From Metabacillus litoralis (GTDB taxonomy: Bacteria; Bacillota; Bacilli; Bacillales; Bacillaceae): a stretch of 64,000 bases of DNA. Positions 18,788-27,568 of this stretch are shown piece by piece; the stretch's first letter is position 1, and each line of letters opens with the position of its first letter. The DNA is taken from positions 149,106 through 213,105 of the forward strand of contig NZ_VOQF01000004.1 in the NCBI RefSeq assembly GCF_007994985.1, read 5' to 3'. The position numbers and the translations under genes were made by a program. The notes below the pieces were generated by a model. That model worked only from the letters and a program-made list of their open reading frames with translations. It did no database searches and was not told the origin of the DNA.

Positions 18788-19834
18788 TTATGTTGTCATC
18801 TCAGATTGAACATAATAGTAAAGCAAGTTAGCTGTATGTTCAAGTGAAGTATAGTGGGTCCGTTCAAAAGCATGTGAAGCATCAATACCTGGTCCTATTA
18901 AGCCGTGAACTAGATCGTGTCCAGAGCGAATAGCAGCAGAGGCATCTGAGCCATAGTATGGATATATGTCTACTTTGTACGCGATATTATTTTGCTTAGC
19001 AAGTTCAATTAGTTTTTTTCGCAAACCATAATGATAAGGACCACTTGAATCCTTAGCACAAATTGACACCGTAAATTCATCTGTTCTTTGCCCATCACCG
19101 ATAGCACCCATATCAACAGCTAAATATTCAACTGTTTCAGAAGGGATATTTGAGTTGCCTCCATATCCAATTTCCTCGTTATTTGAGATTAGAAAATGAG
19201 TTGTGTATGGGAGGTTCATCTCTTCTATTGTTATTTTTTTTATTAAATTTAATAATAATGCAACACTAGCTTTATCATCTAAATGGCGTGATTTGATAAA
19301 ACCACTTTTTGTTATTTCAGCTCTAGGGTTAAAGGAGATAAAATCACCAACCTCAATTCCAAGCTTTCTTACATCATCTGCATTATGTACCTTTTCATCA
19401 ATTCTTACTTCAATATTCTTTTGATTTCTTTCTAATTTTCCTGCATCCTTATAAACATGGACAGATGTTTGATGCATGAGAATTGTTCCTGAATAAACTT
19501 CACCATTAATGGTCTCGATTTGGCAATACTCTCCCTCAATCGAGTTATAAGTAAATCCACCTATTAAATCAATCATTAGTCTTCCTGTTGATTTGATTTC
19601 CTTCACAATTGCCCCTAAGGTATCAACATGTGCAGTTAACATTCTATGTTGATTTTTGTTTTCTCCAGGAATTGTTACAAGTAAGCCACCTTTATGGTTT
19701 CTCTTCATTTCAACATGAAAATCTTTTAAATAGTTCTCTACAAATGAGATAACTTCAGTCGTATGACCTGAAGGACTAGGGATTTCCACTAATTCTTTTA
19801 TAAGCTGCATTGTTTCTGACGTTATTGATTTCAT
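18788..19834 (-). CDS. M42 family metallopeptidase
   Basis: A 348-residue cytosolic dinuclear-metal aminopeptidase or glutamyl-aminopeptidase/endoglucanase-like enzyme (YsdC/YtoP/FrvX group). Metal-site motifs are visible: TAHVDTLGA (about residues 67-75), KSRHLDDKAS (about 180), the catalytic pair NNEEIGYGG (about 215), AVDMGAIGDG, and the last ligand His in GIDASHAFERTHY. AGGAGATC precedes the ATG. It is a monocistronic gene. The type A repeat just past its stop may supply its terminator. Substrate specificity within M42 cannot be read from sequence. Confidence 0.9.
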   Translation of the reverse strand: MKSITSETMQLIKELVEIPSPSGHTTEVISFVENYLKDFHVEMKRNHKGGLLVTIPGENKNQHRMLTAHVDTLGAIVKEIKSTGRLMIDLIGGFTYNSIEGEYCQIETINGEVYSGTILMHQTSVHVYKDAGKLERNQKNIEVRIDEKVHNADDVRKLGIEVGDFISFNPRAEITKSGFIKSRHLDDKASVALLLNLIKKITIEEMNLPYTTHFLISNNEEIGYGGNSNIPSETVEYLAVDMGAIGDGQRTDEFTVSICAKDSSGPYHYGLRKKLIELAKQNNIAYKVDIYPYYGSDASAAIRSGHDLVHGLIGPGIDASHAFERTHYTSLEHTANLLYYYVQSEMTT

Positions 19835-20042
19835 AAGATCTCCTTAACAAATTTTTGATTTGTAGTTCTCTCATATTGTAGCTTACATAAAGGAGATTTA
19901 AAAACAATAATCAAATCTATAGAGTGACTACTATAAATGAATAGGATAAACCCAAATTAATAGTTACATGTTTTCCTCTTATGTAGTATGTTCTTAATTA
20001 AGGTTCTTTAAATTCTAAAATAATTCTTAAGGAGATAGTAAG

Positions 20043-21182
20043 ATGAATAAAAAGGGTGTTTCGAGAAGATATGATTTAGACTGGTTAAAAGTCATAGCTA
20101 CTCTGTTTGTTTTTTTGTACCATTGCTCAATGTATTTCAATCCCTTTACTTGGCATGTCAAAAATAATCAACTTGATAACGGCATTATTTTAACTATTTC
20201 TTTATTAATTGGAATTTGGATTATGCCGCTTTTCTTTGTATTGTCAGGAATTAGTACATCGTATTCCTTGAGTAAAAGAAATGCTAAATCATATTTACTT
20301 GAACGATTTATTCGATTAGGTATACCCTTACTTTTTGGGATATTTATTCTTTCACCACCACAAGTATATATTGAGCGGCTAGATCACAGTCAATTTTCAG
20401 GCTCATTTTTAGCATTTATTCCACATTATTTTAACGGATTTTATTTAGAAATTGGAGGTAGTGGGAATTTCGCTTTCGTTGGATTACATCTATGGTATCT
20501 TTTGGCCCTATTAATCTTCTCTATTATAACAATGCCTTTATTACTTAAATTTCAACCTATAAAGCAAGTATCATTTTACCAGTTTATATTTATTCCTATA
20601 GCCTTTACCCTTGTTTCTATATTTAGTATGACTGTAAATCTTGGGGGCTGGGATTTATTAGTTTACCTGATTTTATTTTTAGTAGGGTACTTCTTTTTTT
20701 CTAGCAATTCTATTTTACGCTTGATTCAGCAAAAATTTAGCTATCTGTTAATTATAAAGATCATTTCATTATCAACTTATATCTTTTGGTTTCATTTAGG
20801 CGTTCCAGAGAAATCGAATAATAGTTATTTTATTTTTGTGTTTTTATCCGTGATTAGCAGTTGGAACCTTATTCTTATTTTTTATTATCTGACTTTTAAG
20901 TATTTATCTTTCACCAATACTACCCTTAAATATTGTAGTGAAGCAGCTATGCCGTTTTATGTTCTCCATCAACCTATCATTGTGTTGATTGGGTTTGTGA
21001 TTAAAGATTTTCAATGGCCAATTTTAATAAAGTTTCCTGTTCTTATATTTGTTTCATTTATTTTAATAGGAACTATTTATCATTTTGTTATACGTCATTT
21101 TAACGTGTTAAGAATACTATTTGGAATGAAAGGGAAAGGAAATCCGAATAAAACTGTAAAAAGAAACAGTATTTTAGCATAA
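20043..21182 (+). CDS. Membrane acyltransferase family 3 protein
   Basis: A 379-residue integral membrane protein with about ten helices. The N-terminal YDLDWLKVIATLFVFLYHCSMYF and LSGISTSYSL stretches are typical of acyltransferase family 3 (OpgC/OafA group), in which an Arg/His-containing first helix is needed to acylate polysaccharides or other envelope glycans. The VLHQPIIVLIGF motif near the C-terminus is also typical. AAGGAGATAG lies upstream of the ATG. There are no glycan genes nearby to identify the acceptor. A terminator follows at 21268-21325. Confidence 0.85.
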   Translation: MNKKGVSRRYDLDWLKVIATLFVFLYHCSMYFNPFTWHVKNNQLDNGIILTISLLIGIWIMPLFFVLSGISTSYSLSKRNAKSYLLERFIRLGIPLLFGIFILSPPQVYIERLDHSQFSGSFLAFIPHYFNGFYLEIGGSGNFAFVGLHLWYLLALLIFSIITMPLLLKFQPIKQVSFYQFIFIPIAFTLVSIFSMTVNLGGWDLLVYLILFLVGYFFFSSNSILRLIQQKFSYLLIIKIISLSTYIFWFHLGVPEKSNNSYFIFVFLSVISSWNLILIFYYLTFKYLSFTNTTLKYCSEAAMPFYVLHQPIIVLIGFVIKDFQWPILIKFPVLIFVSFILIGTIYHFVIRHFNVLRILFGMKGKGNPNKTVKRNSILA

Positions 21183-21267
21183 ATAGGTTAAGGTTAGGTT
21201 TGCAGATTTAATATACTGCTATACATAATAGCTTCTCTTACACTTGTTAATTGAAGTGAGTTAAATA

Positions 21268-21325
21268 GCCTCCTAAAAAAAGCGTTTAAAAGCACTACTT
21301 ACGCTTTTTTCACGAGGAGGCTTCC
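21268..21325 (+). terminator. Terminator after the acyltransferase gene
   Basis: GCCTCCT plus AAAAAGCGT pairs with ACGCTTTTT plus AGGAGGC, with small internal loops. The stem is symmetric, so it can act in either direction. The rest of the 21183-21496 gap shows nothing further. Confidence 0.65.
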
Positions 21326-21496
21326 TTGTTCTATAAAAATTGCTTTCAACAGAATTAAACTAAACCAGTCACTTAAATACTCCTATAACAGTTAATGCAA
21401 TCTATTAGGAACAATCTTTCAGAAAAGAGCCTTACTTTATAGCAGAAATTCTGTTTCTTCCTTTTATGTGATACAATCACCTCTCTTAAAAACTTA

Positions 21497-21703
21497 TTAT
21501 CCCCCAAAGAAAAGATCTAAAATATTCGAAGTAGTTGAAGCTTTTTTATTATAAAATTCAGAATAACCACAAGAATTACAATAGACAACGATAAATTGGT
21601 TGTTTTGAACATCAAACATCTTTGATAACCCTGTACCTGTCATTGCCACTTCCTTTTTTCCAGCATCATGACTACCACATTTTATACATCCGTTAACTTT
21701 CAT
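21497..21703 (-). CDS. Zinc-ribbon protein
   Basis: A 68-residue protein with CIKCGSHDA near the N-terminus and YCNSCGYSEFY near the middle. The four cysteines (CxxC...CxxC) form a zinc ribbon, as in small nucleic-acid-binding-type proteins of Bacillus, and the C-terminal LDLFFGG is typical of that group. I choose ATG 21703. The GTG at 21712 lies only one base after GAGGGA, whereas the ATG has about ten bases of spacing and an AAGG closer by. Function is unknown. Confidence 0.75.
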   Translation of the reverse strand: MKVNGCIKCGSHDAGKKEVAMTGTGLSKMFDVQNNQFIVVYCNSCGYSEFYNKKASTTSNILDLFFGG

Positions 21704-21860
21704 TACCTTCACTCCCTCAAACTTTACTTATCTATATTACGGATGACTACATCTAAACGTTTCATTATTCTCCATCAGTGTATGTATTTACATTACTTCT
21801 AAAAGGTATCAAGAAGAAAATTACCACTACATACATTGTTTAATAGTAAAAATAGTAAAA

Positions 21861-21890
21861 AAACAAAAGGCCGCAAGCGACCTTTTGTTT
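21861..21890 (-). terminator. Terminator of the yjcZ-like genes
   Basis: AAACAAAAGG pairs perfectly with CCTTTTGTTT around a short GC-rich core. It lies just past the stop of the first YjcZ-like gene on the minus strand, and its A/T arms give a U tract in either direction. Confidence 0.8.
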
Positions 21891-21901
21891 ACTTTGAGTC
21901 T

Positions 21902-22063
21902 TTATCCTAAATAAGCAGCTCCAACGATAATTAAAAGAATGAACAATACAACGATTAACGCGAAGCCTCTACCTCCACCTGCTACTGGTGCAGCATATCC
22001 AGCACCGTAACCTGTGCCACAGCCGTAACCACCATAACCGTATCCACCAAATCCGTAACCCAT
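21902..22063 (-). CDS. yjcZ: YjcZ family microprotein (53 residues)
   Basis: [20 protein letters not shown] is followed by AAPVAGG and then the conserved membrane helix [22 protein letters not shown] Gly/Tyr-rich head with a single C-terminal helix is the hallmark of the YjcZ sporulation-associated family. The ATG at 22063 follows AAAGGAGGAG. The open frame runs much further upstream, but that part belongs to the leader and the second YjcZ gene read out of frame. Role: probably a spore or membrane structural microprotein; unproven. Confidence 0.85.
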   Translation of the reverse strand: MGYGFGGYGYGGYGCGTGYGAGYAAPVAGGGRGFALIVVLFILLIIVGAAYLG

Positions 22064-22104
22064 TATAACTCCTCCTTTATTTTTAATAAAAACCTTTACT
22101 TTTT

Positions 22105-22203
22105 TTAGTAACCAACGAAAGCCGAACCTACAATAATTAGTAGGATGAATAAAACAACGATTAACGCAAATCCACCGCCATATCCCGGAGTTGCACCGCT
22201 CAT
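22105..22203 (-). CDS. YjcZ family microprotein (32 residues)
   Basis: A very short gene starting [20 protein letters not shown] and ending VGSAFVGY. The membrane helix is almost identical to that of the downstream YjcZ gene, while the Gly/Tyr head is reduced to a few residues. AAGGGAGGTG lies upstream of the ATG at 22203. It appears to be a tandem duplicate and is likely co-transcribed with the 53-residue gene, with one terminator at 21861-21890. Confidence 0.8.
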   Translation of the reverse strand: MSGATPGYGGGFALIVVLFILLIIVGSAFVGY

Positions 22204-22442
22204 CAACAACACCTCCCTTTCGTTGTAATACTACAATATGAAACTGGGGACTTGTCTGTAAGGGCATTCGCACAGTTATCAAAAAAAACTTTAAAATTCG
22301 TCGTGACAGGCACCCCCCGAGTTTTGTCGATACTCGCATAACCTGTTTGCAAAATTGTAAGATTTGGTTTTGTTATAATGGGAGAATAAAATGTTACAAT
22401 GACAATAAAGAAAGGTAAGACTACAAAGGATCAGGTGATATA

Positions 22443-23048
22443 ATGAAGAAGTTTGTATTTTTTTTAATTTGTCTTTTATGCATGATACCAACAATATCTA
22501 TTGCCCATACAAAGATTACGAATTCTACACCTAGCGACGGTGCAGTGGTTACAAGTGATTTATCTGAGTTATCAGTTGAATTTGCTGAAGAAATCGAAAA
22601 CCAAAGTACATTGTTATTAACTAATGAAAATGGAGAAGAAATACCTCTTGATTCCATTACCGTAAATGATAATATCGTGACTGGAAATTTGAGCACACCT
22701 TTAGAGAATGGAAATTACACAATAACATGGAAAATAGCTGCAAAGGATGGTCATGCGATTAGCGGGGAAATACCATTTACTGTTGAAGCTATTACAAAAG
22801 AAGACTTAGATGAAGAAAATCCAAAAGAAACTGAAAATGTACAAACTGAGCAAGAAAATAAAGATGACAGCTCTAATTCGGCAAGCTCTATCACTGAAGA
22901 ATTAAGTGAAGACTCAGAGTTAACTGAAGCAAATGAAACTGAAAATGTTCAAGAAAATAAGGCTTCATTACTACCAACAATTTCAGTTATTGTTTTAGTT
23001 GTATTATTAGGTGCTGGAATTTTAATTTTAATGCGTAAAAAGAGGTAA
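22443..23048 (+). CDS. CopC domain protein with C-terminal anchor
   Basis: A 201-residue exported protein. The signal peptide ends after SIA, so the mature protein begins with His22 (HTKITNSTPSDGAVV), the N-terminal copper ligand of CopC proteins. The second-site motif KDGHAISGEIPFTVE is intact. An acidic Glu/Asn-rich linker (about residues 118-170) and a C-terminal helix ending in MRKKR tether it to the membrane. The CopD-type gene starts three bases later. Together they resemble a split version of B. subtilis YcnJ and are likely to act in copper handling. Confidence 0.9.
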   Translation: MKKFVFFLICLLCMIPTISIAHTKITNSTPSDGAVVTSDLSELSVEFAEEIENQSTLLLTNENGEEIPLDSITVNDNIVTGNLSTPLENGNYTITWKIAAKDGHAISGEIPFTVEAITKEDLDEENPKETENVQTEQENKDDSSNSASSITEELSEDSELTEANETENVQENKASLLPTISVIVLVVLLGAGILILMRKKR

Positions 23049-23050
23049 TT

Positions 23051-24133
23051 ATGCAGCAAATCATTCCAATAACACAATATGTATCATATATGCTTTTTTC
23101 TTATTTAGTTGGATATATTGTTTTACAATATGTTCCTGAATCAATGAAACCAAGCATTAAAATCTCAAAAGCCAGTCTTTTACTAGCAGTTTTAGGAATT
23201 ATCATATTAACATTTTTACCAGTCGTTGAAGTTATTTTATTTTTTTCAACTGAAGGACTTTTTAGCTTAACAGCGTATTCAATCTTAACTGAGTTTCAGG
23301 TAGGCATCGCTTGGTTATACGGAAGCTTTTTTGCTGTATTATTATGGATGACCATATATGTTTCAGGCTCGAAATATTTACAATCTATATTTTTGCTCTT
23401 GATGATTTTATCTGTTGGTTATTCAAGTCACGCTTCAACACTAAACTTATGGTCTGGTCTATTTTCACACTCCCTTCATTTTCTTGTTGTTACGATGTGG
23501 GTTGGCGTTCTAATACATGTTAGTTGGATCGCAAAGGGCAATGAAAATTGGTCTAATTTCTTAAAATGGTTTACTCCCTTTACAATTGGATTATTTTTAA
23601 TTACAACAATCTCCGGAATATTTTTAATGCTTTTTGTTGTTCAGCCAGGAGATTATTTTAATTCCTGGGTTCTGCCTTATGGACAAATGATTTTATTAAA
23701 ACATATAAGTATTATTCCAATCTTAGCTTTTGCGTTAATCAATGGTTTTCTTGCTAAAAAAGCAGGACAGGATCCCCATTTCAACCCTATTAAATGGGTA
23801 CAAGCAGAAACTCTAATACTAATGCTCGTCTTTTTTATTACTGGTGTTCTAGGAACTTTACCACCTCCTCATCAAGTGAATGCGACTGTCATTCAGGAAG
23901 GACCAGCTTTTTGGTTGGAAAGTATTCTCAATTACGAAATCGTTGCTCCACTAACTGTTCAGTTTTCACCAGCCTTTGAAGGAATTTCATTACTTTTCAT
24001 CGCCTTTATTTTTTTAGGTATGATTATTCTAAGCTTTTATAAAAGACTTTCACCATTCATAGCATTAGGTTTTGCTTTAACATTTATTGTGGCAACATAT
24101 TTAGGTCTTATGTTTTCGATTTTAATTAAGTAA
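23051..24133 (+). CDS. CopD family copper transport protein
   Basis: A 360-residue membrane protein with eight or nine helices. The conserved CopD elements are present: SHASTLNLWSGLFSHSLHFLVVTMWVG with paired His residues, LLKHISIIPILAFALINGFL, and GVLGTLPPPHQVN. In YcnJ-type proteins this domain follows CopC and moves copper across the membrane. Here the two are separate genes three bases apart. A strong hairpin terminator ends the operon at 24182-24242. Confidence 0.88.
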   Translation: MQQIIPITQYVSYMLFSYLVGYIVLQYVPESMKPSIKISKASLLLAVLGIIILTFLPVVEVILFFSTEGLFSLTAYSILTEFQVGIAWLYGSFFAVLLWMTIYVSGSKYLQSIFLLLMILSVGYSSHASTLNLWSGLFSHSLHFLVVTMWVGVLIHVSWIAKGNENWSNFLKWFTPFTIGLFLITTISGIFLMLFVVQPGDYFNSWVLPYGQMILLKHISIIPILAFALINGFLAKKAGQDPHFNPIKWVQAETLILMLVFFITGVLGTLPPPHQVNATVIQEGPAFWLESILNYEIVAPLTVQFSPAFEGISLLFIAFIFLGMIILSFYKRLSPFIALGFALTFIVATYLGLMFSILIK

Positions 24134-24181
24134 GACACAAGGGAATTTTGTTGTAGATTTCCTTTCTAGGTTTTTTCCGAG

Positions 24182-24242
24182 AAAAAAGGATGAATCAATT
24201 TATCAGGGATACTTCCCCTAAAAATTGATTCATCCTTTTTAT
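24182..24242 (+). terminator. Terminator of the copC-copD operon
   Basis: AAAAAAGGATGAATCAATT (24182-24200) pairs with AATTGATTCATCCTTTTT (24223-24240) around a 22-base loop, with the T run included in the 3' arm. Confidence 0.85.
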
Positions 24243-24397
24243 TATAGGCAGTGTGTTGCTTATAACAACTCTAAGAGTACAGCACAGTTATAGCCTCGTG
24301 ATATCTTTTCTTCTAAAATCATGTCACTTTATGCTATAAATCAATGTTTACACCACTTAGTCTGGTATAATACAAAAACCTTTCAAAAAAACAGGTA

Positions 24398-25702
24398 TTA
24401 ACCTACTATTTTCTTTTGCTCTGACCTGGCAACAGTTATTCCAGTTGATTCTTCAAAATTATAAAGGCTAGTTGGTAAATCTGTAAATCGTTCTAGTTCA
24501 TTATAAGCAGGTATTCCATGATATGACATATCAAGACCTTCTTCTTCCTCTTCTTCTGTTGCTCTTAAACCAACAGTGATATCAGCTATTTTTGCAATAG
24601 CTACGCCTCCGACTAACCCCCAAACTGCAACTACTAATGCTCCAAGCACCTGTATTCCAAGAAGAGAAAAAGATCCAGTTGTAAATAAACCCTCTGTTGA
24701 ATCAAATAATCCTACTGCAACCGTTCCAAAAATCCCATTAAATCCATGAACAGCAACTGCTCCTACAGGATCATCAATTTTCATATTATCTATTAACAAA
24801 GTTGCATAGATAACAATAATTCCACTTATAGCGCCAATTATGATGGCACTCCATTGATCAACAAATGCACAGCCAGCTGTAATAGCTACTAAACCTGAAA
24901 GTACTCCATTAATCGTCATACTTGGATCTGCTTTTCCAAACTTATTCATTGTTAAAAGTAGTGTCACAGTTCCTCCACTAGCACCAGCAAGCATCGTATT
25001 GATTGCGATTGAAGCTAAAGATGCGTCAGAAGCATCTAATGTACTACCACTATTAAAAGCGAACCAACCAAACCACAAAATAAAAGCTCCACTCGATGCT
25101 AATGGTATATTACTAGGTGCAAACACATTCACACTGCCATCATTGTTAAATCTACCTTTTCTAGCACCTAGTAATTTTGCTATAGCTAATGCGGCAAATC
25201 CTCCAACAGCATGAATAGCTGCTGATCCTGCAAAATCCTTCATTCCTAATTGCGCCAACCATCCGTCACTATTCCAAATCCAATGACCTGATATTGGATA
25301 AATAAGTAATGTGATAAGTGCTGCCGCAATAATATAAGCTTTAAAATTCATTCGTTCTGCAACTGCTCCAGAAACAATTGATACACAGGCAATAGCAAAA
25401 CCCATTTGAAATAACACAAATGCTTCACTTGGCAATTCAAGTCCAAGATTAATTTTTTCAGGACTTCCAAAGAGGCTTGTACCGATTAAGCCGAATGCAT
25501 CTTCTCCAAACATAATCCCAAAGCCTATTAACCAAAATGCTAACGCTCCGATTGTTAAATCCACAAAAATCTTCATCGTAACATTTACAGCATTTTTCGT
25601 TCGAACGAGACCAGCCTCTAACAAACTGAAGCCTCCCTCCATGAATAATACCATCGCAGCTGCTATAACAATCCAAACGGTATTTAAATGAATAAGTTCC
25701 AT
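24398..25702 (-). CDS. amtB: Ammonium transporter AmtB/NrgA
   Basis: A 434-residue Amt/Mep/Rh channel with eleven helices. Signatures include MVLFMEGGFSLLEAGLVRTKN, the pore region with SAAIHAVGGFAALAIA, and DDPVGAVAVHGFNGIFGT carrying the twin-His pair. It carries ammonium across the membrane and is gated by PII, whose gene lies three bases upstream. The pair is preceded by a perfect TnrA box, so induction under nitrogen limitation is expected. In B. subtilis the order is amt then PII (nrgAB); here it is reversed. Confidence 0.96.
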   Translation of the reverse strand: MELIHLNTVWIVIAAAMVLFMEGGFSLLEAGLVRTKNAVNVTMKIFVDLTIGALAFWLIGFGIMFGEDAFGLIGTSLFGSPEKINLGLELPSEAFVLFQMGFAIACVSIVSGAVAERMNFKAYIIAAALITLLIYPISGHWIWNSDGWLAQLGMKDFAGSAAIHAVGGFAALAIAKLLGARKGRFNNDGSVNVFAPSNIPLASSGAFILWFGWFAFNSGSTLDASDASLASIAINTMLAGASGGTVTLLLTMNKFGKADPSMTINGVLSGLVAITAGCAFVDQWSAIIIGAISGIIVIYATLLIDNMKIDDPVGAVAVHGFNGIFGTVAVGLFDSTEGLFTTGSFSLLGIQVLGALVVAVWGLVGGVAIAKIADITVGLRATEEEEEEGLDMSYHGIPAYNELERFTDLPTSLYNFEESTGITVARSEQKKIVG

Positions 25703-25704
25703 CT

Positions 25705-26076
25705 TTAGAAGCCTCCCTTCGTTGTTAGATCGTCAATCGTTATATCCGGCTCACCTGTTCGAATATTATATGCTTCAAGAATAGGGTAAACATAGATTTT
25801 CCCGTCTCCATCTTCGCCTGTTTGTGCTGAATCAATAATTGTCTTAATTGTTAACTCAATCATGTGATCTGATAAAACAATTTCTAATTTTATTTTTGGA
25901 TGTAGCGTTACATTGTAGTTTTTCCCTCTATATACACCTTTTGTATCCTTTTGCTTACCTCTTCCTACTACTTGTGAAACAGTAAAGCCTGTAATCCCTA
26001 TACTCTTTAACCCCTTTATCGTTTCAGTAATTTTTTGAGGTCTTATAATCGCTTCTATTTTCTTCACTTTAATCAC
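25705..26076 (-). CDS. glnK: PII-family nitrogen regulator GlnK/NrgB
   Basis: A 123-residue PII protein: MIKVKKIEAIIRPQKITETI at the N-terminus, the T-loop around KDTKGVYRGKNYNV (residues 44-57), the B-loop GEDGDGKIYV and a short C-terminal tail. Trimers bind ATP/ADP and 2-oxoglutarate and plug AmtB; in Bacillus they also interact with TnrA. It is the first gene of the operon, with a TnrA/GlnR box 32 bases upstream of the start. Confidence 0.95.
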   Translation of the reverse strand: MIKVKKIEAIIRPQKITETIKGLKSIGITGFTVSQVVGRGKQKDTKGVYRGKNYNVTLHPKIKLEIVLSDHMIELTIKTIIDSAQTGEDGDGKIYVYPILEAYNIRTGEPDITIDDLTTKGGF

Positions 26077-26107
26077 CTTTTACTTGTTAGGTTTTCTAAC
26101 ATTATTA

Positions 26108-26124
26108 TGTTAAGTATTATAACA
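26108..26124 (-). promoter_or_regulatory. TnrA/GlnR box
   Basis: TGTTAAGTATTATAACA matches TGTNA-N7-TNACA exactly and is nearly palindromic. It lies just upstream of the PII-amtB operon, the classic place for TnrA activation in Bacillus. Confidence 0.85.
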
Positions 26125-26240
26125 TCATTGAAGAAAGAGTCAATACTTTAACAGATAAAAGTTTTCAGAAAAATAGAATAAATAATCAGGAGACTCATCA
26201 ATACAATATTTTTATAAGAAAAGTTCAATAAAACTAAAAA

Positions 26241-26276
26241 AGTGTTCACAGGAATATCGATTCCTTGTGAACACCT
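26241..26276 (-). terminator. Terminator of the proCBA operon
   Basis: On the minus strand GTGTTCACAAGGAAT pairs with ATTCCTGTGAACAC, followed by a run of six T. It lies about 16 bases past the proA stop. Confidence 0.85.
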
Positions 26277-26291
26277 TCTTCTAAAATATAA

Positions 26292-27554
26292 TTATCTTAT
26301 TTGACCATTACCACTCATCAAAAACTTAACAGTTGTTAATGCAGGTAAACCCATTGGACCACGAGCATGTAATTTTTGAGTAGATATACCAATTTCTGCA
26401 CCAAATCCTAATGCACCGCCATCAGTAAAGCGCGTAGAAGCATTATGATATAAAGCTGAAGCATCAACTAAGCTCATAAATAATTTTGCAGTATCTTTAT
26501 TCTCCGTTACAATAGCTTCAGAATGCTTCGTACCATATGCTTCAATATGATCAATAGCTTCTTCAACATTATTTACTGTTTTAACGGCAAGATCTAAGCT
26601 TAGATATTCATTTGCCCAGTCTTCTTCATTAGCTAAAACCGAGTTCGGGATATACTTCAAAGCAGTTTCGTCACCATGAACAGTAATTCCATGCTCTTTA
26701 AGTGTTTGAATTAATTTTTCACTGTTTTTCTCCAGCCATTCTTTGTGAATGATCGCTGTTTCAAGTGCATTACACACTGCTGGACGGTCCGTTTTTGCAT
26801 TGACAAGAATGTTTAATGCTTTTTCAACATCTGCTTCAACATCAATATATAAATGACAATTCCCAACACCTGTTTCAAGAACAGGTACTGTTGCATTATT
26901 TACAACTGCACTAATAAGTGATCCTCCACCCCTTGGAATTAACACATCAATATGCTCTTTCATAGTAAAAAGCTGTTGTGTAGCTTCACGGTCAGTGCTT
27001 GCAATAAATTGCACCGCATCTTTCGGGATTTTAGTATTACCTAGTGCTTCATGCATAACTTGCACGATCGCTTTGTTTGATGATAAAGCAGATGATCCGC
27101 CTTTTAATACGATGGCATTTCCTGATTTAAGCGCAAGTCCTGTAGCGTCTACAGTAACATTTGGACGTGCTTCATAAATCATACCAATAACACCTAGAGG
27201 TACTGTTACCTTCTCAACAAGCAAGCCATTTTCAAGCGTCCAATTCGAGATTGTTTTCCCTGTAGGATCCTCTAAAGTAGCAACTTGACGAAGACCATCA
27301 GCAAAGTCCGTAATTCGTTCTTTAGATAATGAAAGTCGATCCATATAAGCCTCTTCATATCCCTTATCTCGACCAACTTGAAGATCCTTTTCATTTTCAT
27401 CTAAAATATATTGGAATTTTTGCTCTAAATGATCTGCTAAAACATGTAGTGCTTCATTTTTCTCTTCTGTTGATAATAAACTAACCTTTTTTGCTGCTTT
27501 TTTTGCTGCTATTGCTTGTGCTTCAACGTTTGTTTGTTCTTTTGTTACAGACAT
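26292..27554 (-). CDS. proA: Glutamate-5-semialdehyde dehydrogenase
   Basis: ProA reduces gamma-glutamyl phosphate with NADPH to glutamate semialdehyde, the second step of proline synthesis. The protein has 420 residues, the family length. Visible motifs are VPLGVIGMIYEARPNVTVDA, LKGGSSA, LIPRGGGSLI and the active-site Cys segment TDRPAVCNALET. AAAGGAGG precedes the ATG. It follows proB by 14 bases and ends the proC-proB-proA operon. Confidence 0.97.
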   Translation of the reverse strand: MSVTKEQTNVEAQAIAAKKAAKKVSLLSTEEKNEALHVLADHLEQKFQYILDENEKDLQVGRDKGYEEAYMDRLSLSKERITDFADGLRQVATLEDPTGKTISNWTLENGLLVEKVTVPLGVIGMIYEARPNVTVDATGLALKSGNAIVLKGGSSALSSNKAIVQVMHEALGNTKIPKDAVQFIASTDREATQQLFTMKEHIDVLIPRGGGSLISAVVNNATVPVLETGVGNCHLYIDVEADVEKALNILVNAKTDRPAVCNALETAIIHKEWLEKNSEKLIQTLKEHGITVHGDETALKYIPNSVLANEEDWANEYLSLDLAVKTVNNVEEAIDHIEAYGTKHSEAIVTENKDTAKLFMSLVDASALYHNASTRFTDGGALGFGAEIGISTQKLHARGPMGLPALTTVKFLMSGNGQIR

Positions 27555-27568
27555 GCAATTCCTCCTTT

